A stretch of DNA of 64,000 bases, from assembly GCA_009617715.1 (NCBI GenBank), contig VTFK01000467.1:124001-188000 (forward strand), in the 5' to 3' direction. Each line of letters opens with the position of its first letter. Positions within the stretch are counted from its first letter, which is position 1. The translations under genes and the position numbers were made by a program. The notes beneath the pieces were generated by a model. It saw nothing but the letters and a program-made list of their open reading frames with translations. It was not told the origin of the DNA and ran no database searches. The stretch comes from Plectrocnemia conspersa (Eukaryota > Arthropoda > Insecta > Trichoptera > Polycentropodidae). Below, piece after piece: positions 33,235 to 46,800 of the stretch.

Positions 33235-35572
33235 CCCTTTGAGTGCCAGAGTCACGGAGCTTATGTCGCGATGCACTTACCTTGAGATCTCGTTACGACG
33301 TCCGTAAAAATCGTTCTACTATCCGAGAAACATCAAATTGTCACTTACTAAGTATACAATACAGCGGTTATAGCGAGCTGATGTTGTTTAAACGGTTATG
33401 AGAACTTGCTGAAGCTTGAAATGACCATGTGTTACAAAGTAGGTTGACGCAGAGTATATTATATAGATTCATTTTTAATAAACATAGGTTCATGATATCA
33501 AAATATCCAAGCGAGATTATTTTAGGAACATTTGAATATGATTCTCAATGATGTAAACTTTATTTAATATTGCTTTTGTTTTTTTAACACGCTCTTGCGT
33601 TGCTATAGCGTTGCTATGCGTATTATATTTGACTAACAATTATTATTGCTTTAATGTGCAAAGCTTATTGAATATGACAAGTAAATTTATAAGCATACAA
33701 ATATATATAAAATTTAATCATTTACCAAAATAAATATGTCTTTATTATTAAAAGGAAGTCTGTGACATTTATAAATGTGAATAAATCATCGATCCGTGAA
33801 ATTGCGAATCAAAATTTGATAAAAGAAAAATACACTTCAACACAAATATATGATCATATAAAGCATGGTTTCTTTAACATAATTTGCTTATATTTTTATC
33901 GCTACAGCTAAACTAGTAAACAATTCATTAAACATTGTTTTTTCAAATATACTTAAAATCTCAACTGTGTAATGTAAGTAAAACTTATATTTCACGAACC
34001 AGTCTTTAAAATTTCAATTCATTTCATTAATGCTTTAGTTTTTGATTTACAACGGCAAATGTAAAATACATATATTTTGTTATTTTTACGTCTGCAGATG
34101 AGGCACGGTAGCAGAATTGAAAATTTCAGCAGCGCAGACATGATGGTTAAAATTTTGAACTATTTTTTTAAACACCCTGTACCAACGAGAGAACACGTCT
34201 GAAACATTTATATTCCGAACGCAGCATTCCTCCTCGACTCTGACTAAAATTGTTACCAGTTACAATTTATAAAATGTATTTATTTTTATCAAAAAAATAA
34301 ACTTTTTGTTAAAATTTGGTACTATAAACTTACTATTGTGTTTGTATTTTTACAAATACTTACCTTTTTAATCTAAACTCCTAAATTAAACACAACTTTT
34401 TTAAATAAGTAGGTACTTTAATAAGATTTTAATTTACATGATTACAGTTATACCACCACTGGATCTTAAACCGATGTGTGCTTTGCTGCTAGTCAAAAAA
34501 AAATAGCTCTAGGCACGGACCATTTAGATCCAGCTTATACAGAATTGAAGTTAATCATAACAAATTAATTTTATTGGTTCCCTTAACTGATAAATTTCAC
34601 ATCGCAAGTTCAAATTTAAATATTTTTGCTGTCAACGTGTAATAGTTATTATGAAATGGTGCTAAATTTGTGGTCACGAATTTACTTATATAAAAGGAAA
34701 AATTATTTATATTATAAATTTGCGTATTTTCTTTACAGTAAAATCTTTGTCTTTCTGCTTTTTTAAAAATTTTTTTTTAAGAATATTGGTTTAAAATATG
34801 TTTTTTAGACATGTGGCTGGACCAGAATTTGCGTTAAATAAAAGCAGCTGCTTCCTCGTTTTTCTTAGCCGCGGTCGATGCTCGGCGTAACTTATGATGA
34901 ACTCTCGTATATTTCAAATCTAAAGTGTCTATTGAAAGCGTTGATAAAATTATGTGATGTACTCTATGTATTCACCTATATACACTTTTTAAAATAATGT
35001 TTTTTTAACTCTAGAAATTTAAACTCGTGCGACGATTTGGGAGTAGAAACATATTATTATAATATGTTAATTTTCTTATTATGAGTAGTGAATTAAATAT
35101 ACCTAGTATACAAATTATATACCTGGGAGTGAGTTAATTTTTCGTATTTGTTTCATAATGATTTTTATTGTTATTTATTTATTATAATTTTATATTGCAT
35201 TTATAGTAAATTATTGAAAAAAATCAATGATTTTAAACGTTATATTGCTCAGATTTATTTTTTATTTTAACGCTTTTCTATTTTTAAATTTTACTTATTT
35301 ATTTTACATTTTTTTAATATAATATTCGCTTTTTGTGAATTTTTTTATAGCAATTCAGAGGCTCTCAATATTTTTTATAAAATTAATATAAAATATATTT
35401 TGTTAGGTTCATTTATTTTGTACTCTTTATTTTACTTATATTATTTTCTATAAAAATAATGTTTTTTATTTTTTATTTTTTTAGTTATATATGTAAATGT
35501 AGAACTATCTGGGCTACCTCAAAACAGTGAATGATCGATCGCCATACATATACGGCAATATCGCTCAAAGGG
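33235..35572. mobile_element. piggyBac-like element, non-autonomous or decayed
   Basis: Flanked on both sides by TTAA (33231-33234 and 35573-35576), the piggyBac target. It begins CCCTTTGAGTGCCAGAGTCA and ends, on the complementary strand, CCCTTTGAGCGATATTGCCG, giving a short terminal inverted repeat CCCTTTGAG(T/C)G. Both the CCCTTT start and TTAA duplication are typical of piggyBac ends. The 2338-bp interior has no long frame, and I did not recognise transposase motifs. Confidence 0.65.
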
Positions 35573-35576
35573 TTAA

Positions 35577-36485
35577 GTAATATCATAATTTGAGCAGCTA
35601 AAGATTTGCCAACGCTGTTATGGGGCAATTTTTGCCACTTGTCATTATATAAATATTTGTAAAGACAACGACTGGTCTTTGTTTATGGTCCTTTTAGAAA
35701 ACAAAATCGTATGCACCCAAACCTACATATGTTGGCGTTACAAATACACTTGTTTGGCAAATCGAATATTTAATTTAATAATACTTTGTACGTATTTATT
35801 TACATCTATTTGCTGTCGTAAGTAAAGTAGAAACATATTAAGAGTAGAAATTTATTTTGTAATAAATTTAAACAAAAGTTCAATCATTTGAATGAAAGTG
35901 CCCAAAAATCAAGACTAAAAAAAGCACGTCAGGTTTAATCGAATATTAAGGTTTTTCTTATTTTTTTTTTCATTAAATTAATATGATATAAAAAAAACGC
36001 AAAACACATTTTACCGCAAATTTTATAAAGCATCTAAAACAACAGAAAAAAATCTGACGAACAACTCTTATTTTTTACCACAATAACACAAATCATTTTA
36101 TTTACACGCTACTAATTTAATCGTAATCGTAAGGGCATTTTCACTGGTTTTACCAGTTCCTGTAGATAAGTTCACTAAGAAGATACTTTTTTGCAATCAT
36201 TAAAGAGATCGATGCAAAATAAAATACAAACTACCATCAAATTCGATTCCACAAATAATTTGCGATTTAAGATGGTTAGCCATAATGACTACATCTTCAT
36301 AATTGTATTAAACGTATATAATAAAAAAAAATTGTTTAATACTTTTGTATTATATTGACATTGTAAAGTTAACCTACTCTAAATTTGTATGTTAAGATTT
36401 TCAAGTCTGCGACTTGTTAAAAAATATATTCTTTAGGGATCAAATTATATTTATCGCTTTAGTTTTTCTTTAAAAAATATTGAGT
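35577..36485. other. Non-coding, AT-rich
   Basis: Nothing recognised. Confidence 0.5.
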
Positions 36486-36489
36486 GTAG

Positions 36490-36985
36490 TTAGGGCTTCC
36501 AAACCAGGTAGAGCCCCGGGTACCTGAGTGTTTTTAAAGGAACCGAGGACCAGATAATTTTAACAAGTACCCAGTTCTTTTTATTTCAATATAATGTTTA
36601 ATATTTTTAAATTCAACATCTGTTGTCACACGGTCTTCAGAAAGCAAAATTCTCCGACTTTTTTTATTTATTGTAAAACCAAATTAGAGATTAGTTAAGC
36701 CCTTCCAGTCAACGATATATGTTTTTTTAAAGAAGTACGTTAAAATCACAGCTATATACAGAGTAGGTAGTGATAAGCGGGGTATCAAAAAGGTTAAATG
36801 AATTATGATTAAAATTCAAAATAATTCAAAATAAAGTCCAAGATATATATTATTCGTTAATTTGAACTCCGGGTCAGTATTTAATAGTTGACGAAAAATT
36901 ACCCGGAACCAAACCGGGTACCCGGTTCCTTTATAAAAAATCCCTAAAACCGGGTGATGAATTTGGGCGGGTATTGGATGCTTTA
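36490..36985. repeat. Repeat with ACCGGGTACCCGGT palindrome, hAT-MITE-like
   Basis: TAGGGCTTCCAAACCAGGTA (about 36490) and, at 36880-36970, repeated ACCCGG and CCGGGT words with a perfect 16-bp palindrome AACCGGGTACCCGGTT (36912-36927). AAAGGAACCG occurs near 36537 and its complement, CGGTTCCTTTAT, at 36923-36934. Element ends were not resolved. Confidence 0.4.
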
Positions 36986-37808
36986 AGTGTAGTTTATATG
37001 ATGAAGACGATCTTAAAGGAGACAATTACTTTCGTTATTTGTTTATTTAAGGACAGACACATATTTAATAATAAGTATTTCTTCGGCTCTAAAATTTAGA
37101 TTCTTATTTTCGAAAAAATTGTAAAATAGCCTATGCAATATTAATTTTTTAGATATGATACTCATTATTGAGATTATGATAAAGAACAATTTATTTTTTA
37201 AAGCTGTGCTAAAATTTTATATAAAATATATTATTATTAATAAGCGTAAGGTTTTTTCTAATAAAAAATTTCAAGACACGTTATTGAAACCGATATTTCA
37301 ATATCACATTATCAATACTCCCAAGTTATTTGATATACTCATATGTATATGATATACATACATATATGAACATATCATAACATAGAGGAATTCAGGCAAT
37401 GATATAATATATATTCCTAAAGTGCGCACTTAAATATAATTTAATATAGGACTTTCGCTGGATGAATAAAAAGGATATATGGTGTTTATGTTTATAAAAT
37501 CGTTTTTATTGTTTTAAACAACAAATTTATATGTTTTTCAGTAATATTATTTTCATAGAAAAGAATAATAGCTCAATACGTTCAGTACAATATTATTGAA
37601 GATATTTGATTATATTATTATGTATTGTATATTAATGTCACCGGAAAGTAATCCATCTTTTTTAAAGTGATTAATTTCCGGCATTTTCAATATTTTATTA
37701 AGTATCTATAACAAGATATAAGTTTAATATGTATCATTGGGGTATATTTATTATTTATTATTTATTACATACATATATTTTTTATTAATATCACATTATT
37801 CACACATA

Positions 37809-37883
37809 TCACACGGATATTTCTTGAATCTGCACTCTCTTCTTCGCTGGTTTTTGAAGCGAGTCGTGACATCCAGGCCCCTG
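37809..37883 (-). CDS. Nlg: Neuroligin exon 11 (C-terminus)
   Basis: Residues 778-801, ending K-K-R-V-Q-I-Q-E-I-S-V and a TGA stop (37809-37811). The acceptor is TTTTAG with a second CAG three bases on (NAGNAG), so an extra Gln may be included or skipped. A TTAACTAAT branch-point-like word precedes it. Phase 0 fits exon 10. AATAAA signals lie downstream at about 37747-37782. An extra small exon between 10 and 11 cannot be excluded. Confidence 0.8.
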   Translation of the reverse strand, partial: QGPGCHDSLQKPAKKRVQIQEISV

Positions 37884-40800
37884 CTAAAACACATATTAGT
37901 TAATTTTTTTTAAGTAGTGAAGAAGATGAAAAATGCATAATATTGGATATGCAGATGACATGGTTATTTTGTCAGAAACCAAAAATGAATAAAATATTTT
38001 ATTATAATATCAGATAAAAAATAATTGTCTAATAAGTGACATATTTTGGTCTATAAATTAAATAATATATTATTCAAGTTATCTATCTTTCTTTTGTGCA
38101 TAATATAGAGAGAGAAATCCAGAAATTTGCCATCGGTCACGTAATTAATTCTCGAAGATTGAAATAGTGATATTTGTCGTGAAGAGGAGGGAGTTAGTCT
38201 GCGCAGTTGGCTAACGAGGAGTTCCATCGTATGGTGTTGTGATGAAAACTTTAATGCACGTAACCAAACTTCAATATACGCAATTTATCACGAGAGCCGA
38301 AAGTTTAACCGTTTATTCGTTACCGACGTTGCTGGGGCGAGAAAAGCCCCGTAAAGTTTCTCTTCTCGCCTCGATATTCCTATTAGCGTCATATTGAGAG
38401 CTCCTCGTCATAATTTTCTCTGTGTTGCCCAAGAGAGGTACAAACTTGATCTTAACCTTTTATTCAACACGTTATTTTATTTTCCTTCGCACAAAAAGAA
38501 ATAAATAAACAGATTAAAGAGGACCAAATTCGTGTTAAAATACATTCAGATTAGAAAAATATTATTGTGAACGAATCCATCATTATCGAGACTACTTTGC
38601 CATACGATAAATCAGTATTAAAAAAAAGAAAATAAAGGCCAGTATACATTGCAAATTTTTTTCCCTAATCAAATTATTCGTGGCAACCAGCAAATTTATA
38701 AGAGAACTTATGCGCTTTTAGAAATCCAATGGGAATCTTAAGTAGATATTAAATATTTAATATTTAAAATGGACATACAAATCATATAACTGGTGATAAG
38801 ATATGCTAGCGATCATTTGTAAGCTTTTGTTTATGTAATAAATTGACGTGGCGGTAAATTGCTGGAGGTAAATTACGGGCGATAAATTTTATTATACTCA
38901 TAAATTACAATATATAAATATGGATGTAGGACGGCACAATTGTAAAACGTGCAGCAACACACCGAGGTTAAGGGGCAGTAAAAGACTGCAAAAAAAGAAC
39001 GTTTTCTGGCAGTTAGCACCTTGCTGATCTAAAAAACCTAACATATCATATAATCATTTAACCAGTAAATATATATTTGCAATGACTTAACTGCAGATAT
39101 TTATTTTCGAATCGTAGCCATACATTTGTTAAATTATGTTCAAGCTACAATACATACTAATTATTTTACTATCAAACATCAATACAATATTTATTTATCT
39201 AAATAAATAAAAATAGTAATACTTAATTAATTCCAGATTATTGATATCAGATCCGATGGCACGTAATTCACTCAGGTTGATGAATTAAATTTAAAAAACT
39301 GTTTTTTTAACATACATAAGTGTTATTTTTCTTCTTTATATTTTATTTTTTAATATAAAAATATTTTGTTCTTTTATGTCGATTTTTGTGCAAATATTTT
39401 TTTTTAATAATAATTTTAATTTAGTTAAAATTTTTATTCCTCAGCGTTTCACATTTTTTTTTTTTTTATTTTTTTTTTACAATAAAATTTGGACTTTTAC
39501 ATTTTTTACTAGCCTTTATTTTGCAACAAAATATTTACAAATTTTTTTTTTTTTAATTAAAAAATAAAACCAGTTTTATTTTTTATGTAAATAAAAATAA
39601 GTAAAAAAAATAAAACCAGTTTTATTTTTTATGTGAAAAAATGGAAATTTAATAATCGTAAAATTATTGCTACAGACAAACGTTTAACTTCTATAGAATA
39701 TACAAATAAAGAGAAATCTTATCTTAGCACATATCAAAAGATGAATCGTACGAGAAGTTTCACGATCTGCGCTCAGGTGATTATTGCTGTGACACCAGTT
39801 GGAAGCACTAAATGTTTACTATTACTATTGAATTCGTGCAGGAGTCACTCTCTGTCAGATCCAACTCATTTTTTCAAGATTTTTTAAAGATGTGAACCAT
39901 TCGTGTCGAGTACTTAAATATTTTTTTAAAATAAATGTTGATAATTAGTGTAAAAAAATATTGTACATATGCAATAAATTATTTTTTAAAGATGTTTTTA
40001 TCAACATGTTTTTTATAAATTAATAGTAAATAATATACTTTAAAATATTTACATCAATGTCATACTAGTTTTAATTTAGCTGTATAATACGAAATCATAG
40101 TAGGGTAATAAAAAAAAATTCTTAAAAAATCACTGAAATATATTAAATTAAATACCTGTTTGTCTTGAATAATTGGCCTGTAGGTCGGAGGTGGTTCAAC
40201 CACAGTATCTGGTAGCACTTGAGTGATTTCCAAGGTAACGTTCCTATCCATACCGTTATCTATAATAACAACATGGTAAGCTTATGTATTTCGAAACATA
40301 TTATTAAGCGTAATGCTTTTGATTACCGTCTGCATTGTTGCCATTGTTGGTGGTTACAGAATTTCTCCTCCTTGGCGGGATATCTCTCCTCCTTCCTCTC
40401 TGATAATAAATGCCGGCGAATATTAGCATGTTGAGGACCAGCAAAAAGCATCCAATTCCGACTGTTACTCCTAAAGCCGCTGTGTAACTAAATAACGGAA
40501 ATATACTTTGGATTAAACGGATTAGTAACGGTTGACGAGCCTCAGCTCTGTTTACCTTCATTTTATATATATTATAAATTAATCAAGGCTTTTGTAGGTG
40601 TATTGTAATTAATTTTGATAGAGAAATAAATATAAAATATACTTGATATAAATTTTTTATCCTTTTATCTTAAAATAAGTCAGACTGTTTGCTGACAACC
40701 TGAATCTCGCGCAATATCAAAACAACAGTGAATTCGTTGCTTTTGCCAACAGTCAATAAGGAAACACTCGAGAAAAGCAAACACACGGCCCTGATGACGC

Positions 40801-43800
40801 TGTAAAGTTAAACTTCAGAGCACGAACAACGTTTCAGGAATACGGCCAGAATGAAACTCATATTTTAAATGAGTCTTGCTCTCTTGCTCTCTTTCTCTCG
40901 CTACTGATGTAAAATTTCCTTCGTCGAATATTTACAGAGACTGAAAATGTCATTTTTCGTATGCTAAAAGCCCTTAATTAACACACATGCCTATGTGGCG
41001 TATGTCTTACATAAATGTGAGACAATAAAGTGTTAAGAATATGCGATACCAACAAGTCTAAATTATAATTTATAAATTCGTTGAAAACAATTTATATTAA
41101 ATTTTATAAATGTATCGATCGTTTCTGGGTATTTTCAAAGATTGAGATAATTCCTTTGAAGCATTTCTTTGCGTATGAAGTACTGGCAAAGAAAAATAAA
41201 TAATAGGCTACCCATTGGTTTAAATCTTTATCCAATAAAACAAATTATATTAAATATTTTTTTACTTAAGTATGCTTTAGTGACTTTAATCTTTTGAGTA
41301 ACGACAAAAAAAAACTAATTTTAGACACAAAATTATATATTGCTATTAAATGTATGTAACTTACTTTAAAAATAATTTAAATATTTTTTTTACATATTAT
41401 ATATAACATTATGAATTTTTTTTATATTACATATATGCATATTATTTACAATTTACCTTTATTGTTCGAATATCTTATAAAAGTCTTAATTATCGTCTTA
41501 GGATATATAAGAATAGTGATTAGCAATCATTATATTTAAACGATAAGAAATTAAAAAATATTAAGGAATATTTGTATTGCTAAAAGCTAACATAAAACAT
41601 ACCATTTGTTTTTACGTCTCTTTTTCAATTTCATCTTTAAAGTAATATATTTTTCAAGCAATGTCATTTATCACATAGCCGCTAAATTAATCAGTGACGA
41701 ACGAAAATAATTGAAATTTAAGATACGCCCCTTGTTCCAATATACTTTTTTATGGTCGCCTTTTTTTGTACTTGGAAATAAACTGAAACCGCAATTCCAC
41801 GAGGAAAGTAATACAACACCCAATTACACAGCAAAACGAATTGCAAAATCACTCTGGAAATTCATACAAATCGACGGAGGGAAACGAGGCGCCTCTAAAT
41901 AACGCTTATTATTTTTAATGTATTTTTTCATCAACATAATACAGGACCGATTGAGTGTTTTAGATTTTTCAACATTTTTAATTTCCTAATAAAATAAATT
42001 CATTTATTTATTTGAAATCTAATGCTTTTAAACAATGCCAACACAATCAATAACCACTTTGAAAGTAATGAGACACCAGACTTAAACTATCAAAATGCAC
42101 AAGCTTACTCGATTTTATTTTAATTATTTATTACGATAATCATATAAAAGATTAGCAAAATCTTATCTGTTATAAGCGATCGAAATTATATCCATATAAT
42201 AATCACTATTTAACTATAATTATATAATAATTACTTCCAGATACAACAAATAATCACTGACTTACACGTACTAGTCAATATTAAAAACATCTAAAAAAAA
42301 TCATATTATTATTTGTTTTGCAGTTTTTATACTATGGTTTTATGTTACCATTTTTTTTAAAATACATTTTTATGTGATTTTAAATTTATTTAGTAATGTT
42401 TTTTATTTAATTTAATAAAATGCATAAGAAGAATATACATTCTTGTTATATTTATTTGCTAATAAACAATTATTTACAACTTGGTTGCAAAATAAAAGAG
42501 CCTATATGCAATAATATTTTATTGTTATTTTTTCGCAAATTGCAGTAAATTATAAGCTACCCGATTTAAGAACAACTTTTACGTCAGCTAACTTTTATGT
42601 GGTTGGAAAATAAAAATAGACAAGAGGCAAGTTAATAATAATAAAAAAGTAATTAATAGCAGTCCGTGAAACGATTTTAAAGGATCTATTAGAAATGAAG
42701 TCATTTCCGGGGCTTAGCAATTGGGAAGTTGCTGAATAATATTTCCCAGTTTGTGAGTTGGTGAAGGATTTTGACTGGTAAGCTTTAATTTGTTTTGAAA
42801 AATATTTTAAGGTCTACTATACTTAACTGCAAAGAATATATTTGATACTAAAATACATTAAAATAACATAAAAAAAAATTATATCCCACTAGCTGATTAA
42901 GAAAACATTACGAATAAACCAAAAATGGACACTTCGAGATTGTTAAATTTTAAGTGTTTTTAATGCATTTTTTATGTGTTAAAAATTTTTGCTCCAAATA
43001 TATTAACCTATTTAAATAGTTAAACTTAAATTAGAAAATCAATTTATTTTTCCTTGCAGGGACACTATGCATTAAGTTAAAATTCTTTATAGCTCAATTT
43101 AATATTTTTATAAACATTCCTTATGCTATTTTTTATATTACGTTATAAAAAACCTTCTGAAAATATATTTATTTTTTTAATATACATTTACACTTTAAAC
43201 ATTTGTGACTCATGTAAAGTAATTTATTGTTATTTCAATTAAGGTTTCACTACTCATTTCCTAATAAACACATATTTGTCCCAGCAACAATATCGAATCT
43301 TCTTTGCTCAAACATTATTTTATTTTTTTAATATTTATTTAAATTAATAATGAATTAACCTATAAATACTGCAATTTTAATTAACAATAGCTATTTTTAA
43401 AACATACTATTTTTAATTTTTTTACAACCTTTTAATTATCGGTCAAGTATATAAATCAGACTAAGGTATTTGCGTTTGAAATATTAGATTAGGGGTCGGA
43501 ATAGCGTAATTAATAAGGCCTAGTCTAGTAACTGAAGGCCCATGGGTTCCGTTCCCCACAGCAGACTTAAATATATTTTTTTTAAAATGCACTTTTACTA
43601 AAAATCAGCACTATTAAAGTGACATAAATTAATTGTAAAATAAAATATACATAATAATTCATAATGAACTATATTCATGGACTTAGAGTAATACTATAAA
43701 CTTGTTTTTTTATACTTCTTAAGTCTACTTGAATCATCCAGTTGGTACTGATTCACCTTGTAACACACTGGGCTAACATCCATCAGTATACGGCAAAAGT

Positions 43801-46800
43801 ATAAATAATCAGGAATTATTAAATACCCTTTTCTGGCCAAGCATACAAAATGTAGAAGGTCTTGTGATATGTGTATTTATAAAATTAATATTTTTTGCAA
43901 TGTAAGAAAAGAGCAAAATTAATATTATTTATGCAGTAAAAAAAGCCTTAAACTTATATTTTATTTTTTACTGATACAAATAATCTAGAGATAATTTTTC
44001 AAAAATAAAAATTATCTAGAGATAAATTATGTAAATTATAATTTAAATGTGACAGATATTATCTTTTAGGATAGCCTTGTATTATTGACTATTAAAAACT
44101 TTAAAATAAAAAATTCAGATTTACATTTGCTTTAAAATGTTAAGACTTCAGATATCTTCAATTAAGTTGATCCAATTTAAAATATTTACTAAAAATCAAT
44201 GCCTTTTATTTTTTGATAGAAATATAGCTCTTTTATTTATCTAAGGTATATTATGACAGTATATAATATATGTGTAATACATACTCACATATGTATTTAT
44301 TTCGGGTAGGCACGTGAAGTCGTTTTGACACAACGTCCAAAACAAATGATTCCTTTCTCTCAGCGTTATTTTTCCTGTCCGAGAGACGCAGTGGGAGGTC
44401 CCTGTCTTTGTCAACCCTTTTTCCAAATATCTATATTTCTTTTTGTATAATATTAAGATATGAATTTCCAGCGGTTTCGAAGGGCGAAAGAATAGATTAC
44501 GGCCGGCTCCCGGCCAGAATCCCAAAGGCTTAGTGGGAGCCTAAATGGGGTTCTACGCATACAATTGGGTTTTCCGACGTATTCGTTATCGATCAAAACA
44601 AACGTGATGTATGTGAACCCAGATCTGTGCCTAATGTAAGGGAGGGCTGGATCAAAAGGCGTCATGTAAGCTTACCCAAGAAATTGAGGCGTTTCTTTTA
44701 TTCCCTGTGTATTCATGTTTTGATAAATAAATGTCAATAAATATGCTTCGCAGATAATAAATACGTAAAGACATAAAGACTCTAGAATTGACATATGGTG
44801 ACATTAAGTCAAAAAAATTTACTTTAAGACTCTTTTCAGATCTGCACCTTAAAGTTTTTTTTCAACATTTATATAGTTTAATTAAATTGAAATTCGATGA
44901 GAATAAATAAGTATGTGGTAATTGGTTTTCACGCCGAATAGATTGAAAGTAATAAATAAAGTGCATTTGGCACCGTTTGAACCAAACCGTCTTAAAAAGT
45001 AGAGAGTAGAAGCTAGAGTATTACCTATAGTAATGTTTATCGGCCAACTTTTGCAGTAAATCGGCTTCTTTTTCCGCCGGAAGGGTCGTTTCCAGCTCTA
45101 ACGAGTCTTCGTCCTCGTCGATCTCCAATTCGTCCATTGTTGGCTGGCACTCGGTCGGCGTTACTTTGCCAACGACCCTCTCGTTCCTGCTGTAAATCAG
45201 GGTGAACGACTCTGGCCGAACAGGACCTGCGAAATTACACTAGATATGCAAAATAGAAATTGAAAATGATAATAATATATAGCTCGAAATCCTGAAAAAT
45301 TGCAGATACACTGCAAATTTCTAAAGTTATTATTTTTGCATCTTTACCTAAAACATTTATATAAATCATATATTATTAAAAGAGCGTAAATATATTTGTG
45401 TTCTATTTTTATTTATTTAATATATGAAACTCTTTATCTTACTAGATCATGCACCTTAGATTAAGTTATAGTCTAGTTCAGGATATCGAATTTATGACAT
45501 ACGCCAAACATGCATTACCAGCATAAAAATGCGGATCCCTCTCCCTGAAGTGGTGGTGCCTCATCGAAACGTCCGAAGCGCCAGGCTGATGTAGCTGTGG
45601 TATGAGGTTGAGCCATAAAGCCATTTTATGACCGCGATAGTGACTTTTCATCTTGGGCTTTAGTCCTGAAAGAAGAAAAAATTCACACCCCCTATTTAGT
45701 CGAATCATTCCCAAGTCGTCAATCTCGTTAGGGAGCTGTTTGCGAGATCGCATCTGCTTCATTATCACACAAACGAGCGAGAGACTCGGATTGACGGCTC
45801 TCGGACATTACTCGTTTTCCCTTAGTGGTCGCGTCATCCATTACCGAATGCCACACAATGTATTATTCATGAAGTGCAAAAATAAAACTCACCGAAAGAT
45901 AAATATCTCTGCGTGCCCGGCTCGTAAGGCTGCCACGTAACTCCTTTAAACGTGGTCTTTTCTCTGCCGTAGTCGGTGTACTGAGGCGGAGCAGGATCTC
46001 CAGGACGACCGTTAGGATCACCCACTTTGGCAAACGTGACTATTAATGACAAGAGAGCCTCGGCTACCGTGGCATCTTGACGAGAATAATTAGCCGGGAA
46101 AAAAGGAAGACCACCGACTAAGGGTAAGCCGAGCACGTAAGCAATTTGCTCCCCGTGCACGCTTCCTAACCTCTGGATAAATAAAAAATCTTAAAACCTT
46201 CTTTGACAATACATATACAAACAGATCCAAAAGCATCCGGCTCTATTTAATAATAATATTTTTGTCGTTGAGCGACGACGATATATGGTACGATACATGT
46301 TTTATATATTAAAATAAAGCATATCATGACAAGCACAAAAGTGATACAGTTACGTATTTATTCTATTTAGTCTTAATAAAATAATATTTAATCAAAAATA
46401 ATAAAAAAATATTATAAAGCACCAAACAACTCAGACACGTGAGTGTTTTTTTGAACTTTCTTCGCCTAATATTCTATCCTAGTATATTATAAACATATTT
46501 TTCAAAGCATAAGTAGTGAACACAGTAATAAAATGTAATTTTTTCCTTTTCAAATTGTGTCTCATCTCTAGCCTCTATATTGCAGCAACAAAACCTGTGC
46601 CATGAAGAAGATCTAATAGAATATAAATATTTTCTTTTTTACCAAATTTTTTAGCCATCACCTCAATAACAAAGAATATGAAGACGAAAGACGCAGACTG
46701 TCTATATAAATTAAGTAAGATTAAATAATAAACATAAAATACGTAAATAGTATATCATTATAGATTCCACGAACCATTATTTTTATATATGTATAGCTAA

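Noticed and set aside
44241..44665. Two minus frames in neuroligin intron 8 as alternative exons
   Set aside because: No resemblance to any neuroligin segment, and exons 8 and 9 join directly in phase.
45653..45940. Plus-strand 95-codon frame opposite neuroligin exons 6 and 7
   Set aside because: Antisense of real exons.
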